The position numbers and the translations under genes were made by a program. Source: Paracholeplasma brassicae (GTDB taxonomy: Bacteria > Bacillota_I > Bacilli_A > Acholeplasmatales > UBA5453). Taken from it: 64,000 nucleotides of DNA. The stretch covers positions 1,228,366-1,292,365 of the forward strand of contig NC_022549.1 of assembly GCF_000967915.1 (NCBI RefSeq). Direction: 5' to 3'. This document shows, piece after piece, positions 52,974-62,183 of the stretch (position 1 is its first letter; every line of letters starts with the position of its first letter). The notes beneath the pieces are model-generated. The model was not told where the DNA came from, ran no database searches, and saw nothing but the letters and a program-made list of their open reading frames with translations.

Positions 52974-53726
52974 TTATTGTAGTTCTAATTTCTTTTCAAT
53001 CGAAACATAAACAAGATAGAAAAATATGCTAGCAAGTGCAAAATAGATCAATGTAAAATACCAAATGAAGTTCATTGCATTTGTATTACCAAGACCACTG
53101 AATAAAAATAGTGGGCCAACTGTAAATATCGAGGTTAAAATGCCTGTTATCTGAGAGATAACAAAATAGACGACAAAACCAACAATCACTTTATGTTCAC
53201 CCTTATATAAGGCGTTTGTAACAGCAAACGTCAACATAATCAGTAGGATGGTGTAAGTCATATAGAATAAAGCTAACATTAAGAATGAGAATATCTCAAA
53301 TGTGTTTTCAAACACAAACAACGTCCCAATCGATTGATAGAATCCAATAAAACCATCAAGTGAAATACTAAGTAGGAACCCACTAAAAGCCAAAATGGCA
53401 ATTAGGATAGAGCTAAATCCCCAAAACACATTAACAAGGACTTTTGATAAGATAATCTGTAAAGCTGATACCGGTGTTGCAAACAATAAATACCCTGGTT
53501 TACCATAAACACGCTTACCAACACTAATGATAATGTTATAAAGGGTTAAAAATACAAGTGCAGCCATTAACAAACCAAGCACACTCATTAATAACGTGCT
53601 TACCTCACTTAGTTTGATTTGTCTAGTTAAAGGCGTAATAATCGAAAAAACAATAACGGCTACGTATACCGGTAGATAGCTACGATAAGACGCCAAAAAC
53701 TCATGTTTGACTAATTTTCTAAACAT
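52974..53726 (-). CDS. ABC-2 type permease, last gene of a four-gene exporter operon
   Basis: A 250-residue membrane protein with six hydrophobic segments, beginning MFRKLVKHEFLASYRSYLP, a start common to YtrC/YtrD-type and related Firmicute permeases. The gene overlaps the end of the preceding ATPase gene by eight bases. It forms an ABC unit with that ATPase. Substrate unknown; homologous systems are often induced by cell-wall-active compounds. Confidence 0.85.
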   Translation of the reverse strand: MFRKLVKHEFLASYRSYLPVYVAVIVFSIITPLTRQIKLSEVSTLLMSVLGLLMAALVFLTLYNIIISVGKRVYGKPGYLLFATPVSALQIILSKVLVNVFWGFSSILIAILAFSGFLLSISLDGFIGFYQSIGTLFVFENTFEIFSFLMLALFYMTYTILLIMLTFAVTNALYKGEHKVIVGFVVYFVISQITGILTSIFTVGPLFLFSGLGNTNAMNFIWYFTLIYFALASIFFYLVYVSIEKKLELQ

Positions 53727-54420
53727 ATCTAAATACCTCCTTGAAGGTTTCTAACAAACTCTTACCTGAGGCTTCTAACACCTTATCTAAATCCTCATGT
53801 AATAAGACTTTACCTTCTTTTAAGAAGATCACTTGATCAAACAAGTTTTCAACGTCATAAATTTGATGCGTTGAAAGAATAATCGTCGACTCTGGTGTGT
53901 GGTGTGCCATAATCGCATTTAAGATGGTATCTCTTAATGCCGGGTCTACCCCACCAATTGGTTCATCAAATATGTAGATTTTTGCTTCTCTTGAAAGGAT
54001 TAAGGCTAACTGTAATTTTTCTTGATTACCTTTGGATAGTTTTTTAATGTATTTACGATCCTCAATTTTAAATGTGGTCATTAGCGAATCAAATTTATCA
54101 ACGTTAAAATCACTAAACATGTCTTTAAAATAACGTTTGACGTCTTTGATCTTCATCCAAGAATCAAAATACAATTGATCTGGTAAGTAACTAATCACAG
54201 ACTTTGAGTCGTAACTAATTAATTTGCCATCGATATAGACTTTTCCATCGTATTGTTTTAATAACCCTGTAATGACTTTAATCAGAGTTGTTTTCCCAGA
54301 ACCATTCGGACCAAGTAGGCCAATGATTTTACCTTTTTCTATTTGCAGATTAACCCCATCAAGCGCTTTAAATCGTTGATAGTTTTTAGTTAATGCTTCA
54401 ATCTTGATTAATTCATTCAT
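53719..54420 (-). CDS. ABC transporter ATP-binding protein (YtrB-like)
   Basis: A 233-residue ATPase with Walker A GPNGSGKTT, signature LSKGNQEK, Walker B IYIFDEPIGGVDP and switch His in LSTHQIYDVE. The modified signature and DEPIGGVDP are typical of the YtrB group. Its ATG lies one base after the stop of the upstream permease gene, so all four genes from 56213 to 52974 form one operon carrying two ABC units. Confidence 0.9.
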   Translation of the reverse strand: MNELIKIEALTKNYQRFKALDGVNLQIEKGKIIGLLGPNGSGKTTLIKVITGLLKQYDGKVYIDGKLISYDSKSVISYLPDQLYFDSWMKIKDVKRYFKDMFSDFNVDKFDSLMTTFKIEDRKYIKKLSKGNQEKLQLALILSREAKIYIFDEPIGGVDPALRDTILNAIMAHHTPESTIILSTHQIYDVENLFDQVIFLKEGKVLLHEDLDKVLEASGKSLLETFKEVFRYV

Positions 54421-54421
54421 T

Positions 54422-55312
54422 TTATTTTCCCATCCTTTTACTGATTCGGTAAGTGGTTAAAATCAAAACGCCAACGGCAAGTAAACTACAAAGACTGAGT
54501 AACACCGTTAAGTTGACATCCAAACCGAATAACCCAATTTCATTTGTCCCATAATAAACTGCGATGTCATCAACGACTTGTTGTGCATCAGTGTCACCAA
54601 AGTTTTGTTTAAGTACCGCCTCATAAGGGACTTCAAGCATGACTCGTTTTAATAAAATCGTCATGTGCGTAAACGGGATGACCGAAGCCACCTTTTGCAC
54701 AACTGATCCAAGTTGTACCAAAGGCATATAAATACCAGAGGCAAACCCGACAAATGTACCAAGCACCCCCGATAACGTACCAAATGCATTGACACTCTTT
54801 AAAAATGAAATGATAAATATCATAATCGAGGTCGAGATAAACGTGTAGAATACCAACAACCCACTAACCTTTAAAATAATGCCAATACCATAAAAATAAC
54901 CCGTGTTCACGTAGACATATAATATTGTCACAAGCCACATAATAAAACTAAAGAATAAGGTCACAATAATCGCACTAAAGTAGTAACTTAAAATGATTTT
55001 ATAGCGTTTGACCGGTGTGACTAAAAACGCATCTAAGCGACGTTGTTCCATATCGACAATAAAACTACCTACCACACCTAAAGAAAGCGTTAAGGTATTG
55101 ATGACTAAGACCCCACCCATCATTTGTGAGGTAACTAAGAAACTAACGAGCTTTGGATCGATAAAATCAAGACCACTACCATAACTTTTTCCGATGAATA
55201 GAAAATAAAGCGCCAGTAAGATAATGATGCTTAAAAACGAAAAGAAAACCGCGGTTTTATCCCTAATAAATATTTTAATACTTCTTAGGGTTAAGTTTGT
55301 TATTTCATACAT
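54422..55312 (-). CDS. ABC-2 type permease (DrrB/NodJ-like)
   Basis: A 296-residue membrane protein with about six membrane helices. The loop MEQRRLDAFLVTPVKRYKIILSYYFSA follows helix 2, as in ABC-2 permeases. An extracytoplasmic loop of about 65 residues precedes the last helix. The start is ATG 55312, five bases after GGTGAG and overlapping the ATPase stop by eight bases; the frame extension to 55324 is not needed. It works with the ATPase encoded just upstream. Confidence 0.88.
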   Translation of the reverse strand: MYEITNLTLRSIKIFIRDKTAVFFSFLSIIILLALYFLFIGKSYGSGLDFIDPKLVSFLVTSQMMGGVLVINTLTLSLGVVGSFIVDMEQRRLDAFLVTPVKRYKIILSYYFSAIIVTLFFSFIMWLVTILYVYVNTGYFYGIGIILKVSGLLVFYTFISTSIMIFIISFLKSVNAFGTLSGVLGTFVGFASGIYMPLVQLGSVVQKVASVIPFTHMTILLKRVMLEVPYEAVLKQNFGDTDAQQVVDDIAVYYGTNEIGLFGLDVNLTVLLSLCSLLAVGVLILTTYRISKRMGK

Positions 55313-56213
55313 GATTCTCACCAATCACATTGATGAATACATCATCAAGTGTGCCTTTGACTACTTCAAATGATTTTATGTTAGTTCTAATTTCATCAAT
55401 GACTAAAAGTGAGTCAGTTGAATCATTGATTTCGATTTGATATTGTTGACCTGATTTAATATAGTTGTGCTTTTTCTTTGTGAAGTAAGCCTCAAGCGCG
55501 ACTTTATCGTTAGGAACGACGCGAAAGTAGTCTTTCGAATACGTTTCTTTAAGTTCTTGTGGGCTACCTTCAACTTTAATTTTACCTTTATCAATAATGA
55601 CAATGTAATCCGCGTTTGCCGCTTCTTCCATGTAATGCGTCGTTAAGAAGACTGTGATGTTTTCTTCTTTTCTGAGTTTTTCAATGACTTGCCAAACCAT
55701 CTTTCTGGTCTCTGGGTCAAGACCGGTGGTCGGTTCATCAAGCAATAACAGGACTGGGTTAGAAAAAAGTGCTCTTGCAATTTCAACCCTGCGTTTTTGA
55801 CCACCAGACAGCGTTTTGAAACGTTGGTTCTCAATTTCTTTTAATTGCAGTTTTTCAACCAACTGGTTGTATCTAACTAAAACGGCCTCTTTTGTTTTTA
55901 GATACAAGGCCCCTCTCAAGATTAGATTTTCTCTTACCGTTAAGTCTGGATCTAATACATTTTCTTGAAACACCACCCCGATTTGTCTTCTAAGTTGCTC
56001 TTTATCATCGGTGCCATTTAACAAGAATTTACCCCCATCTTTTTCTAATAACGTGGTAATCATCTTGATGGTGGTCGATTTCCCTGCCCCATTTGGACCT
56101 AAAAAAGAAAATAAACTACCTTCTAAAACAGAAAATGAGACATCATCGACTGCTTTGATGTCTTTGTAATACTTCTTTAAGTTCGATACTTCTAGTAAAA
56201 CCCTTCGTTGCAT
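55305..56213 (-). CDS. ABC transporter ATP-binding protein (DrrA/NodI-like)
   Basis: A 302-residue ATPase with Walker A GPNGAGKST, signature LSGGQKRR, Walker B LLLDEPTTGLDPE and switch His in LTTHYMEEA. The C-terminal 80 residues are the DrrA-type extension. It is first in a four-gene operon of two ABC units. The ATG at 56213 lies about 11 bases after AGGGG, a little far; the in-frame GTG inside that site is less likely to be used. Substrate unknown; such pairs export lipids, drugs or peptides. Confidence 0.9.
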   Translation of the reverse strand: MQRRVLLEVSNLKKYYKDIKAVDDVSFSVLEGSLFSFLGPNGAGKSTTIKMITTLLEKDGGKFLLNGTDDKEQLRRQIGVVFQENVLDPDLTVRENLILRGALYLKTKEAVLVRYNQLVEKLQLKEIENQRFKTLSGGQKRRVEIARALFSNPVLLLLDEPTTGLDPETRKMVWQVIEKLRKEENITVFLTTHYMEEAANADYIVIIDKGKIKVEGSPQELKETYSKDYFRVVPNDKVALEAYFTKKKHNYIKSGQQYQIEINDSTDSLLVIDEIRTNIKSFEVVKGTLDDVFINVIGENHV

Positions 56214-56311
56214 ATAAAAAATCACCCCTACTTTTCTATTATTATCATAACACATGATTTCTTTAAATTAAAGATTTTTTTAGTAATTCACTAAATTTAC
56301 AATTCTTACAA

Positions 56312-56340
56312 AAAAATGACACCTATTTGGTGTCATTTTT
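56312..56340 (-). terminator. Terminator of the 72-residue membrane protein gene
   Basis: A 12-bp stem AAAAATGACACC/GGTGTCATTTTT with T7 on the minus strand, 13 bases after the stop. Confidence 0.85.
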
Positions 56341-56353
56341 GTATTAGATTTTG

Positions 56354-56572
56354 TTATTTTGATGTTAGACGATTTCGCATCGCTAGTAGTCCAAATCCAC
56401 AAATAAAGCTAAGCATCGTAAACATACCATAAATTAGCGTATCAAAACTCGCCATGATTTGTTCTTGATCTGTGCCATTAATTGAAAAGAGTTTTAAGAA
56501 CGTAACAAGCAATAAACCAACACCTACAAAATTAAGTAATGAACCGACAACCGTTAAAATATAGTCTCTCAT
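56354..56572 (-). CDS. Hypothetical small membrane protein with two helices
   Basis: A 72-residue protein with two hydrophobic segments (about 5-28 and 45-66) joined by a short acidic loop (NGTDQEQIMASFD). The ATG lies eight bases after AAGGAG. It is monocistronic with a strong terminator, between the ABC operon and the HIT gene. No family recognised. Confidence 0.72.
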   Translation of the reverse strand: MRDYILTVVGSLLNFVGVGLLLVTFLKLFSINGTDQEQIMASFDTLIYGMFTMLSFICGFGLLAMRNRLTSK

Positions 56573-56719
56573 GCTTTCTCTCCTTGCTTTTGAAGACGAT
56601 CTATTTGTCTACCGACACGTCTATACTAATTATAATATAACACAATTTAGAATAAATTACTATTTTTTTTAAGATTTATGGAAAACTGACGAAAAAGACT
56701 TGGAAATTGAAGCTTTTTA

Positions 56720-57091
56720 TCAATAGTTTTGTTTCGCAGGAATAACGCCTCTAACCCCACCACGTGGGTTATCAACATCCCCGCGATAGCGTGGAATCAC
56801 ATGAACATGAAAATGAAGTACCGATTGACCGGCCGCATAACCGACGTTTGTTCCAATGTTATACCCATCAGGCATGAACTTACGATCGATTATTTTCTTT
56901 AAATCAACAACGGCATCGTCAACCGCAATACGCTCTTCTCTTGTGCTATCAAAATAATTTAGGATATGTCTTTTGGTTATCACGAGCATATGTCCTTTTG
57001 ACACTGGGTAGTAATCTTTAACAACAAACACTAAGTCATTCTCATAAATGATTTCTTCTTTGTTTTTATACTTATCACAAAATAAACACAT
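56720..57091 (-). CDS. HIT family nucleotide-binding hydrolase
   Basis: A 123-residue histidine-triad protein. It opens with the zinc-type CLFCDKY, and the triad HFHVHVIPRYRGD lies near residue 90. HIT proteins hydrolyse adenosine phosphoramidates or aminoacyl-AMP. The start is ATG 57091, seven bases after GGAGG; the frame extension to 57121 has no ribosome binding site. It is monocistronic and divergent from the GNAT-buk-ptb operon. Confidence 0.93.
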   Translation of the reverse strand: MCLFCDKYKNKEEIIYENDLVFVVKDYYPVSKGHMLVITKRHILNYFDSTREERIAVDDAVVDLKKIIDRKFMPDGYNIGTNVGYAAGQSVLHFHVHVIPRYRGDVDNPRGGVRGVIPAKQNY

Positions 57092-57254
57092 AGACTTACC
57101 TCCATTTGATATCACCTTCAATTATTAGTGATATGATGTTATATTTTACCCTATTTTATGTTAAAATAACAATGGAATTTCAATTTTTCTTTCATATTTT
57201 TGATTGTTATTTCATTTTATTAACTATCTAAAACAAGAAATGGAGTGGATTTTG

Positions 57255-57785
57255 ATGTACCGATTGATTAAACCAACGATTGAAATGAAAACAGCCTATG
57301 AGGCTTACATAAACGACTGGAAAGACGAATCATTAACGCCAGTCACTTCGGACTTAAAAGATAAAACATACGAGCAAATGCTTGATGAGTTTTACCGTGC
57401 AGAACATGACATTAATTTACCAAAAGGCTACGTGCCTGATTCAAACTACTTTTTTGTCAATGAGCATAAGGAATTATTGGGTTTTGTTAACATCAGACAC
57501 TACTTAGACGACATATTATTTAAAATACGTGGTCATATTGCCTACGGCTTAAAGCCAAGCGCTAGAGGTAACGGTTTAAGTAAAATCATGCTTGACCTCG
57601 CAATCGAAAAAGCAAGAGAAAAAGGCATTAAGAATATATTGATGGTCTGTGATAAATCAAACATCGCATCAAGAAAGACCATTGAAGCGTGTGGCGGTGT
57701 GCTCAAAGACGAAGTTTATGACGTCACCGACCACGAAATCATCCAACGTTTTTGGATTAGTTATGAGGAAAAAAAACATGAGTAA
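57255..57785 (+). CDS. GNAT family N-acetyltransferase, first gene of the buk-ptb operon
   Basis: A 176-residue acetyltransferase. The acetyl-CoA loop is KPSARGNGLSK, followed by MLDLAIEKAREKGIKNILMVCDKSN, closely matching the paralogue at 2930-3433. The start is ATG 57255, nine bases after GGAG; upstream in-frame ATGs lack a ribosome binding site. It overlaps the butyrate kinase gene by eight bases, so it is co-translated with it. The substrate is unknown; the link to acyl-phosphate metabolism may be only positional. Confidence 0.88.
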   Translation: MYRLIKPTIEMKTAYEAYINDWKDESLTPVTSDLKDKTYEQMLDEFYRAEHDINLPKGYVPDSNYFFVNEHKELLGFVNIRHYLDDILFKIRGHIAYGLKPSARGNGLSKIMLDLAIEKAREKGIKNILMVCDKSNIASRKTIEACGGVLKDEVYDVTDHEIIQRFWISYEEKKHE

Positions 57786-58857
57786 ACCCTTTTACATACT
57801 CGCAATAAACCCAGGATCAACCTCAACTAAAATTGCTGTATTTAATCATGACACACTTCTATTTAAAGAAAGCATCTCACACAAAGAAGAAACACTTAGG
57901 ACATACAAAAGCATTGTTAGTCAATTCCAGTTTCGTTTAGAAACCATTAAAGATGCTTTGGCAAAACACCAGTTTGATTTAAGATCACTTAACAGTATTG
58001 TCTCAAGAGGCGGCATGTTAAAACCAATTGAAAGTGGCACCTATTTAATTAATGACGCCGTCATCAATGACTTGAAAAACGCTAAATACGGCGAACACGC
58101 ATCAAACCTTGGTGCTTTGATTGCCTATGAACTCTCTAACGAATTAGCAATTGATGCTTATTTTGTTGACCCTGTGGTGGTCGATGAAATGACCGGTATT
58201 GCTAAAATGACGGGCTTAAAATCCCTCAAGCGTCGTTCGATTTTTCATGCCCTTAATCAGAAAATGGTCGCTAAACGTTATGCAAAAGAGCATAACAAAC
58301 CCTATGAGTCACTAAACTTAATTGTCTGCCATCTAGGTGGTGGCATTAGCGTTGGCGCACACCATTTGGGTCGTGTCATTGACGTTAATAACGCTCTAAA
58401 TGGGGATGGACCAATGTCACCTGAGCGTACTGGAAGCCTACCTGTCATTGATTTAATTGACTACATATATACCCAAAAACCATCCAAAGAATCACTCTTA
58501 AAATTGATTGCTGGGGGTGGTGGGTTTGTTAATCACCTAAATACCAATGAAGGTTTGAAAGTGATGGAAATGATTAACGAAGGCAATACCTACGCAAAAA
58601 ACGTCCTAGAAGCCATGTGTTACCAGGTCGCAAAAGAAATTGGTTCAATGGCTTGTGTACTCAGTGGAAAAATTGACGGCATCATCCTTACAGGTGGTCT
58701 TTCTTATAATGCTACCATCGTGTCCTTAATTAAATCTCGAATTGACTTCTTGGCTCCCATCACAGTTTATGAAGGTGAAGATGAAATGCTTGCCTTAGCC
58801 CTAGGTGTCTTAACTTGTAAGGATCACAAAGACCAAATCAAACATTATGGAGGATAA
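57778..58857 (+). CDS. buk: Butyrate kinase (or branched-chain fatty acid kinase)
   Basis: A 359-residue acetokinase-family enzyme that transfers phosphate from butyryl- or branched-chain acyl-phosphate to ADP, yielding ATP. Signatures are INPGSTSTKIAVF at the N-terminus, CHLGGGISVGAHHLG, GPMSPERTGSLP and ILTGGLSYN. The ATG at 57778 lies after GAGGAA and overlaps the GNAT gene. It is followed directly by the phosphotransacylase gene, so both steps of the acyl-CoA to acid pathway are made together. The order buk-ptb is the reverse of the classic clostridial ptb-buk. Confidence 0.93.
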   Translation: MSKPFYILAINPGSTSTKIAVFNHDTLLFKESISHKEETLRTYKSIVSQFQFRLETIKDALAKHQFDLRSLNSIVSRGGMLKPIESGTYLINDAVINDLKNAKYGEHASNLGALIAYELSNELAIDAYFVDPVVVDEMTGIAKMTGLKSLKRRSIFHALNQKMVAKRYAKEHNKPYESLNLIVCHLGGGISVGAHHLGRVIDVNNALNGDGPMSPERTGSLPVIDLIDYIYTQKPSKESLLKLIAGGGGFVNHLNTNEGLKVMEMINEGNTYAKNVLEAMCYQVAKEIGSMACVLSGKIDGIILTGGLSYNATIVSLIKSRIDFLAPITVYEGEDEMLALALGVLTCKDHKDQIKHYGG

Positions 58858-58858
58858 C

Positions 58859-59764
58859 ATGCAACTTCTAGAAAACTTACTAAGTCAAACAAATGATCGT
58901 CCAAAAACGGTCGTCATTCCTTGTGCCTGTGACAACCACGTTCTTCTTGCTGTTGAGATGGCTAGAAAAAACGGTTTGATCAAGGCCATCCTAATTGACG
59001 ATAAGAACAAATTACTCCATTTGATGTCTTCTTTATCAATTGATCCGACGTCTTATGAAATCATTGACGAATCGGACGTCGATTTCGCTTTATCAATTTC
59101 GATGCTTGTCATTCAAAACGGACGTGCCGATTTCTTAATGAAAGGCCTAATTGATACAAAACTCATCCTAAAAAAAGTGCTTGATAAAAAATATGGTTTT
59201 CGTAAAAGTAACCGCATGACACATGCCACACTCGTTGAAACTGCTTTTTATCATAAACCTTTTTTACTCTCTGATGCCGCAATGAATATTGACCAGTCAT
59301 TTGAAACAAAAATCGAAATCATAAAAAATGGTGTTGGTCTCTTACACAAGCTTGGCATTAATCAAGCAAAGGTTGCGGTATTATCCGCTGTCGAGAAAAC
59401 AAACGAAAAGCTTGAATCTACCCTAATTGCACAACAATTAAAAGAACTCAGCTTAAATGAGGATTTTTACGGGGCGATCATTGAAGGCCCACTTCAGCTT
59501 GATAACGCGATCAATAAAGAATCAGCAACGCACAAACAAGTGGATAACCTCGTTGCAGGTGATGCGGATTTCTTAGTCATGCCGAATCTAGAAGCCGGTA
59601 ACATCTTTTACAAATCACTGATGTTTTTAAGTGAGGCAAAAAGTGCTTCTGTTGTCTTAGGTGCTTCTTTTCCAATCGTTGTTACCTCAAGAGCCGATTC
59701 ATCAGTTACAAAGTATCACTCCATCTTACTTGCCTCATTATTATGTGAAAAAAAGGACATTTAG
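58859..59764 (+). CDS. ptb: Phosphate butyryltransferase (phosphotransacylase)
   Basis: A 301-residue enzyme exchanging CoA for phosphate on butyryl-CoA or a related acyl-CoA, providing the acyl phosphate used by butyrate kinase. Family motifs include FLMKGLIDTKLILKKVLD, LLSDAAMNIDQSFETKIEII, GAIIEGPLQLDNAI and ADFLVMPNLEAGNIFYK. The ATG at 58859 starts one base after the buk stop codon (58855-58857) and uses GGAGG. The stop codon lies in the loop of the bidirectional terminator and overlaps the end of the convergent helicase gene by four bases. Confidence 0.93.
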   Translation: MQLLENLLSQTNDRPKTVVIPCACDNHVLLAVEMARKNGLIKAILIDDKNKLLHLMSSLSIDPTSYEIIDESDVDFALSISMLVIQNGRADFLMKGLIDTKLILKKVLDKKYGFRKSNRMTHATLVETAFYHKPFLLSDAAMNIDQSFETKIEIIKNGVGLLHKLGINQAKVAVLSAVEKTNEKLESTLIAQQLKELSLNEDFYGAIIEGPLQLDNAINKESATHKQVDNLVAGDADFLVMPNLEAGNIFYKSLMFLSEAKSASVVLGASFPIVVTSRADSSVTKYHSILLASLLCEKKDI

Positions 59765-59775
59765 TCCTTTTTTTT
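59748..59775. terminator. Bidirectional terminator formed by two gene ends
   Basis: An 11-bp stem AAAAAAAGGAC/GTCCTTTTTTT with loop ATTTA. Both ptb and the helicase gene end inside it, in opposite directions. Confidence 0.85.
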
Positions 59776-62112
59776 CTCCATTTCTAGCCAAAAATCACTT
59801 AATACCATTTCAAGCGCTTCTGGTGTTTTACACACCTGTTGGTTTGTCCAATGAGAAGGCATAAGCTTGCGATAAACCGATTTTGAGAAGCGATCATCAA
59901 TTAGTATCGCAACCCCGTAATCGTCATCTCTTCTGATCACACGACCAACCGCTTGAATGACTTTATTCATCCCAGGATAAGTGTAGGCGTAGTCAAATCC
60001 TTTTTGAAACGTCAGGTCATAATAACTTTTCAACTGATCATTTTCGTGGTTAAGCATTGGCATTCCAACCCCAACAATAATTACCCCATTAAGCATATTA
60101 CCCACGTAATCAATGCCCTCTGAGAACACACCGCCCATCACAAAAAATCCAAGTTGAGAAATTGGTGAGTCCGCCCTAAATTTAAGCAACGTTTCATCCC
60201 TTGATTGCACATTCATGTCACGTTCTTGTACGATTATTAGCGCATCAAGGCTCTTAGGTAAGACTTTTTTTACCGCATTTAAATACTGATAACTAGGGAA
60301 AAAGACAATGTAGTTTCCCTTTTTTTGCGCAACTACTTTTTTGATGACTTCAACAATTACATCTAAACTTGCTTCTCTGTGTTGAAATCGTGTATTGATT
60401 TGGTCCATCACAATCACTTTTAGTCTTGATGGGTCAAATGGGGAGGCAATCGTTAAATCGTAGCCTTCGTTTTGATTGATAAGCGTTTTATAGTAATCTA
60501 GTGGACTTAAGGTTGCACTAAAAAACACCGCAGATTGAATCTTATTATTAATTGTTTGTTTCAAATATTCACTCGCATCAAGACAAGAAAGACTAACGAC
60601 CAAGTCATCACCTTGTCTCATCACGTTGGTTTTATATGCTTGATTGTAATACTCCATAATCACCGAATAGTTTAGTAGTTTTAAATAACCTTCCATCACT
60701 TCTGATTTTTTAGGATAGTCTTGATTTTCTTTTAATGAACTTTGAATCTTTTTCATTAAAAAGGTCACTTTTTCAGAAAGCGTATAATCCGGTAAATCAT
60801 TACTAAGTAGATGCGCTTCTGCAAGTTTTTCATCAAGCGTGTCAAAATACTCAATGACTTTATTGACTTGATTTCGAATGGAGGGTTTTAATTTACTGCC
60901 TTTTTTTCTAAGGTCAATCAAATCTTCTTTCGATAGTTTAGCCGAATACATATCTCTTGATCGGCTAATCAGGTTATGTGCTTCATCAACAAGGACAATC
61001 GGTTGATAGGTCTCATCATCAAAGTAACGAATCAAATGAACTCTAGGGTCAAACACATAATTATAGTCACAAACGATCACATCGACAAAGTAAGAAACGT
61101 ATAAGGAATATTCAAAGGGACAAACCATGTGTTTTCTAGCGTACTCTTCAATAACCTCTTTTGTTAATATGGTTTCATTCATAAAGATGTCTTGCATCGC
61201 CTCAGTCAACCGATCAAAGAACCCTTTCGCAAACGGGCATTTTTTGGGATCACAATCTCTTTTTTCTAAAAAACAAATAGTGTCTTTTGATGTGATTTCG
61301 ATCATTTTGGTTTCTAATCCGTTTTGGTGTAGCGTTTGAAGTGCTTCAATAGCGACGTCCTTACCTTGATTTTTTGCCGTTGCATAAAAGATCTTTTGCT
61401 TGTCATTATCCAATGCTTTAATACTTGAAAATAATGCGGCCATTGTCTTACCAATCCCCGTTGGAGCGACTGCAAATAGGGTTTCTTTTTGTTTGACACT
61501 ACTATAGACATAGGTCATCATCTCTCTTTGACCTTTACGATACTCACCAAAAGGAAACTTTAAGGTTTCAATTGAACCTTCTTTCTTTATCTGATGCGCT
61601 TCAAGAATTTGTAGCCATTGTAAATAATTTGTTAACGATTCGATATAAAATGGTTCTAATTCTTCAAGTGTAAAATAGAATTCGAATCCTCTTGTTTTAT
61701 AATCACTAATTTGAATGTAGGTGAGTTCTGTGTTTAAATCAAATAGGTGATTGTTCTTCATGAACATGTAACTGTATAGTTTTAATTGAGCTAAGTGTTC
61801 ATTTGAATAGAAAAAATAATCGTCAAAGATGTTCTTCTTTGTTGATTTTATTTCTTCTAATCGATAGTCATTTAGTTTTTTCTTTACCCCATCGATACGT
61901 CCTGAAAGCGTAAACTCATACCCTTCAATTTTACTCATATATTCAATTGGGTATTCACTGATGTCATCGATTTCGTACTGCCCTTGAATGTGCTGATGGG
62001 CATTTATTCCTTCAAGTGCAACCACATTTTGGAAGTTTTCACTTGATAAATCCCCACTTTGATACAAGAACGTGACTAAATCTCTAACACCGACTTTGTA
62101 TGTTTTATTCAT
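59761..62112 (-). CDS. DinG/XPD-like DNA helicase with N-terminal Cas4-like nuclease domain
   Basis: A 783-residue superfamily 2 helicase. Residues 1-170 resemble a PD-(D/E)XK nuclease of the Cas4/AddB type: D74 in SGRIDGV, E87-I-K89, and QLKLY at 109-113. The helicase core has Walker A APTGIGKT (216-223) and DEAH (VLVDEAHN), and ends with QAVGRVIRRDDDYG, the arginine-finger motif. Four cysteines between the Walker motifs (TIC, RDC, KKC and MVC) fit an XPD-type iron-sulfur cluster. It probably unwinds and trims DNA 5'-3' during repair. The ATG follows AGGTG. Monocistronic. Confidence 0.9.
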   Translation of the reverse strand: MNKTYKVGVRDLVTFLYQSGDLSSENFQNVVALEGINAHQHIQGQYEIDDISEYPIEYMSKIEGYEFTLSGRIDGVKKKLNDYRLEEIKSTKKNIFDDYFFYSNEHLAQLKLYSYMFMKNNHLFDLNTELTYIQISDYKTRGFEFYFTLEELEPFYIESLTNYLQWLQILEAHQIKKEGSIETLKFPFGEYRKGQREMMTYVYSSVKQKETLFAVAPTGIGKTMAALFSSIKALDNDKQKIFYATAKNQGKDVAIEALQTLHQNGLETKMIEITSKDTICFLEKRDCDPKKCPFAKGFFDRLTEAMQDIFMNETILTKEVIEEYARKHMVCPFEYSLYVSYFVDVIVCDYNYVFDPRVHLIRYFDDETYQPIVLVDEAHNLISRSRDMYSAKLSKEDLIDLRKKGSKLKPSIRNQVNKVIEYFDTLDEKLAEAHLLSNDLPDYTLSEKVTFLMKKIQSSLKENQDYPKKSEVMEGYLKLLNYSVIMEYYNQAYKTNVMRQGDDLVVSLSCLDASEYLKQTINNKIQSAVFFSATLSPLDYYKTLINQNEGYDLTIASPFDPSRLKVIVMDQINTRFQHREASLDVIVEVIKKVVAQKKGNYIVFFPSYQYLNAVKKVLPKSLDALIIVQERDMNVQSRDETLLKFRADSPISQLGFFVMGGVFSEGIDYVGNMLNGVIIVGVGMPMLNHENDQLKSYYDLTFQKGFDYAYTYPGMNKVIQAVGRVIRRDDDYGVAILIDDRFSKSVYRKLMPSHWTNQQVCKTPEALEMVLSDFWLEMEKKKD

Positions 62113-62144
62113 CTAATTCACCTATTTCAATTATACCTTATTTG

Positions 62145-62179
62145 ATAAAGAATAAAACAAAAGATCCCTAAGGACCTTT
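62145..62179 (-). terminator. Terminator of mutT
   Basis: On the minus strand AAAGGTCC-N4-GGATCTTT (one G-T pair) is followed by TTGTTTTATTC, five bases after the stop. Confidence 0.65.
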
Positions 62180-62183
62180 ATTG

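Noticed and set aside
57649-57777. Longer butyrate kinase start within the GNAT gene
   Set aside because: The extra 43 residues are an out-of-frame reading of the GNAT gene. ATG 57778 has GAGGAA and begins at the family's normal N-terminus.
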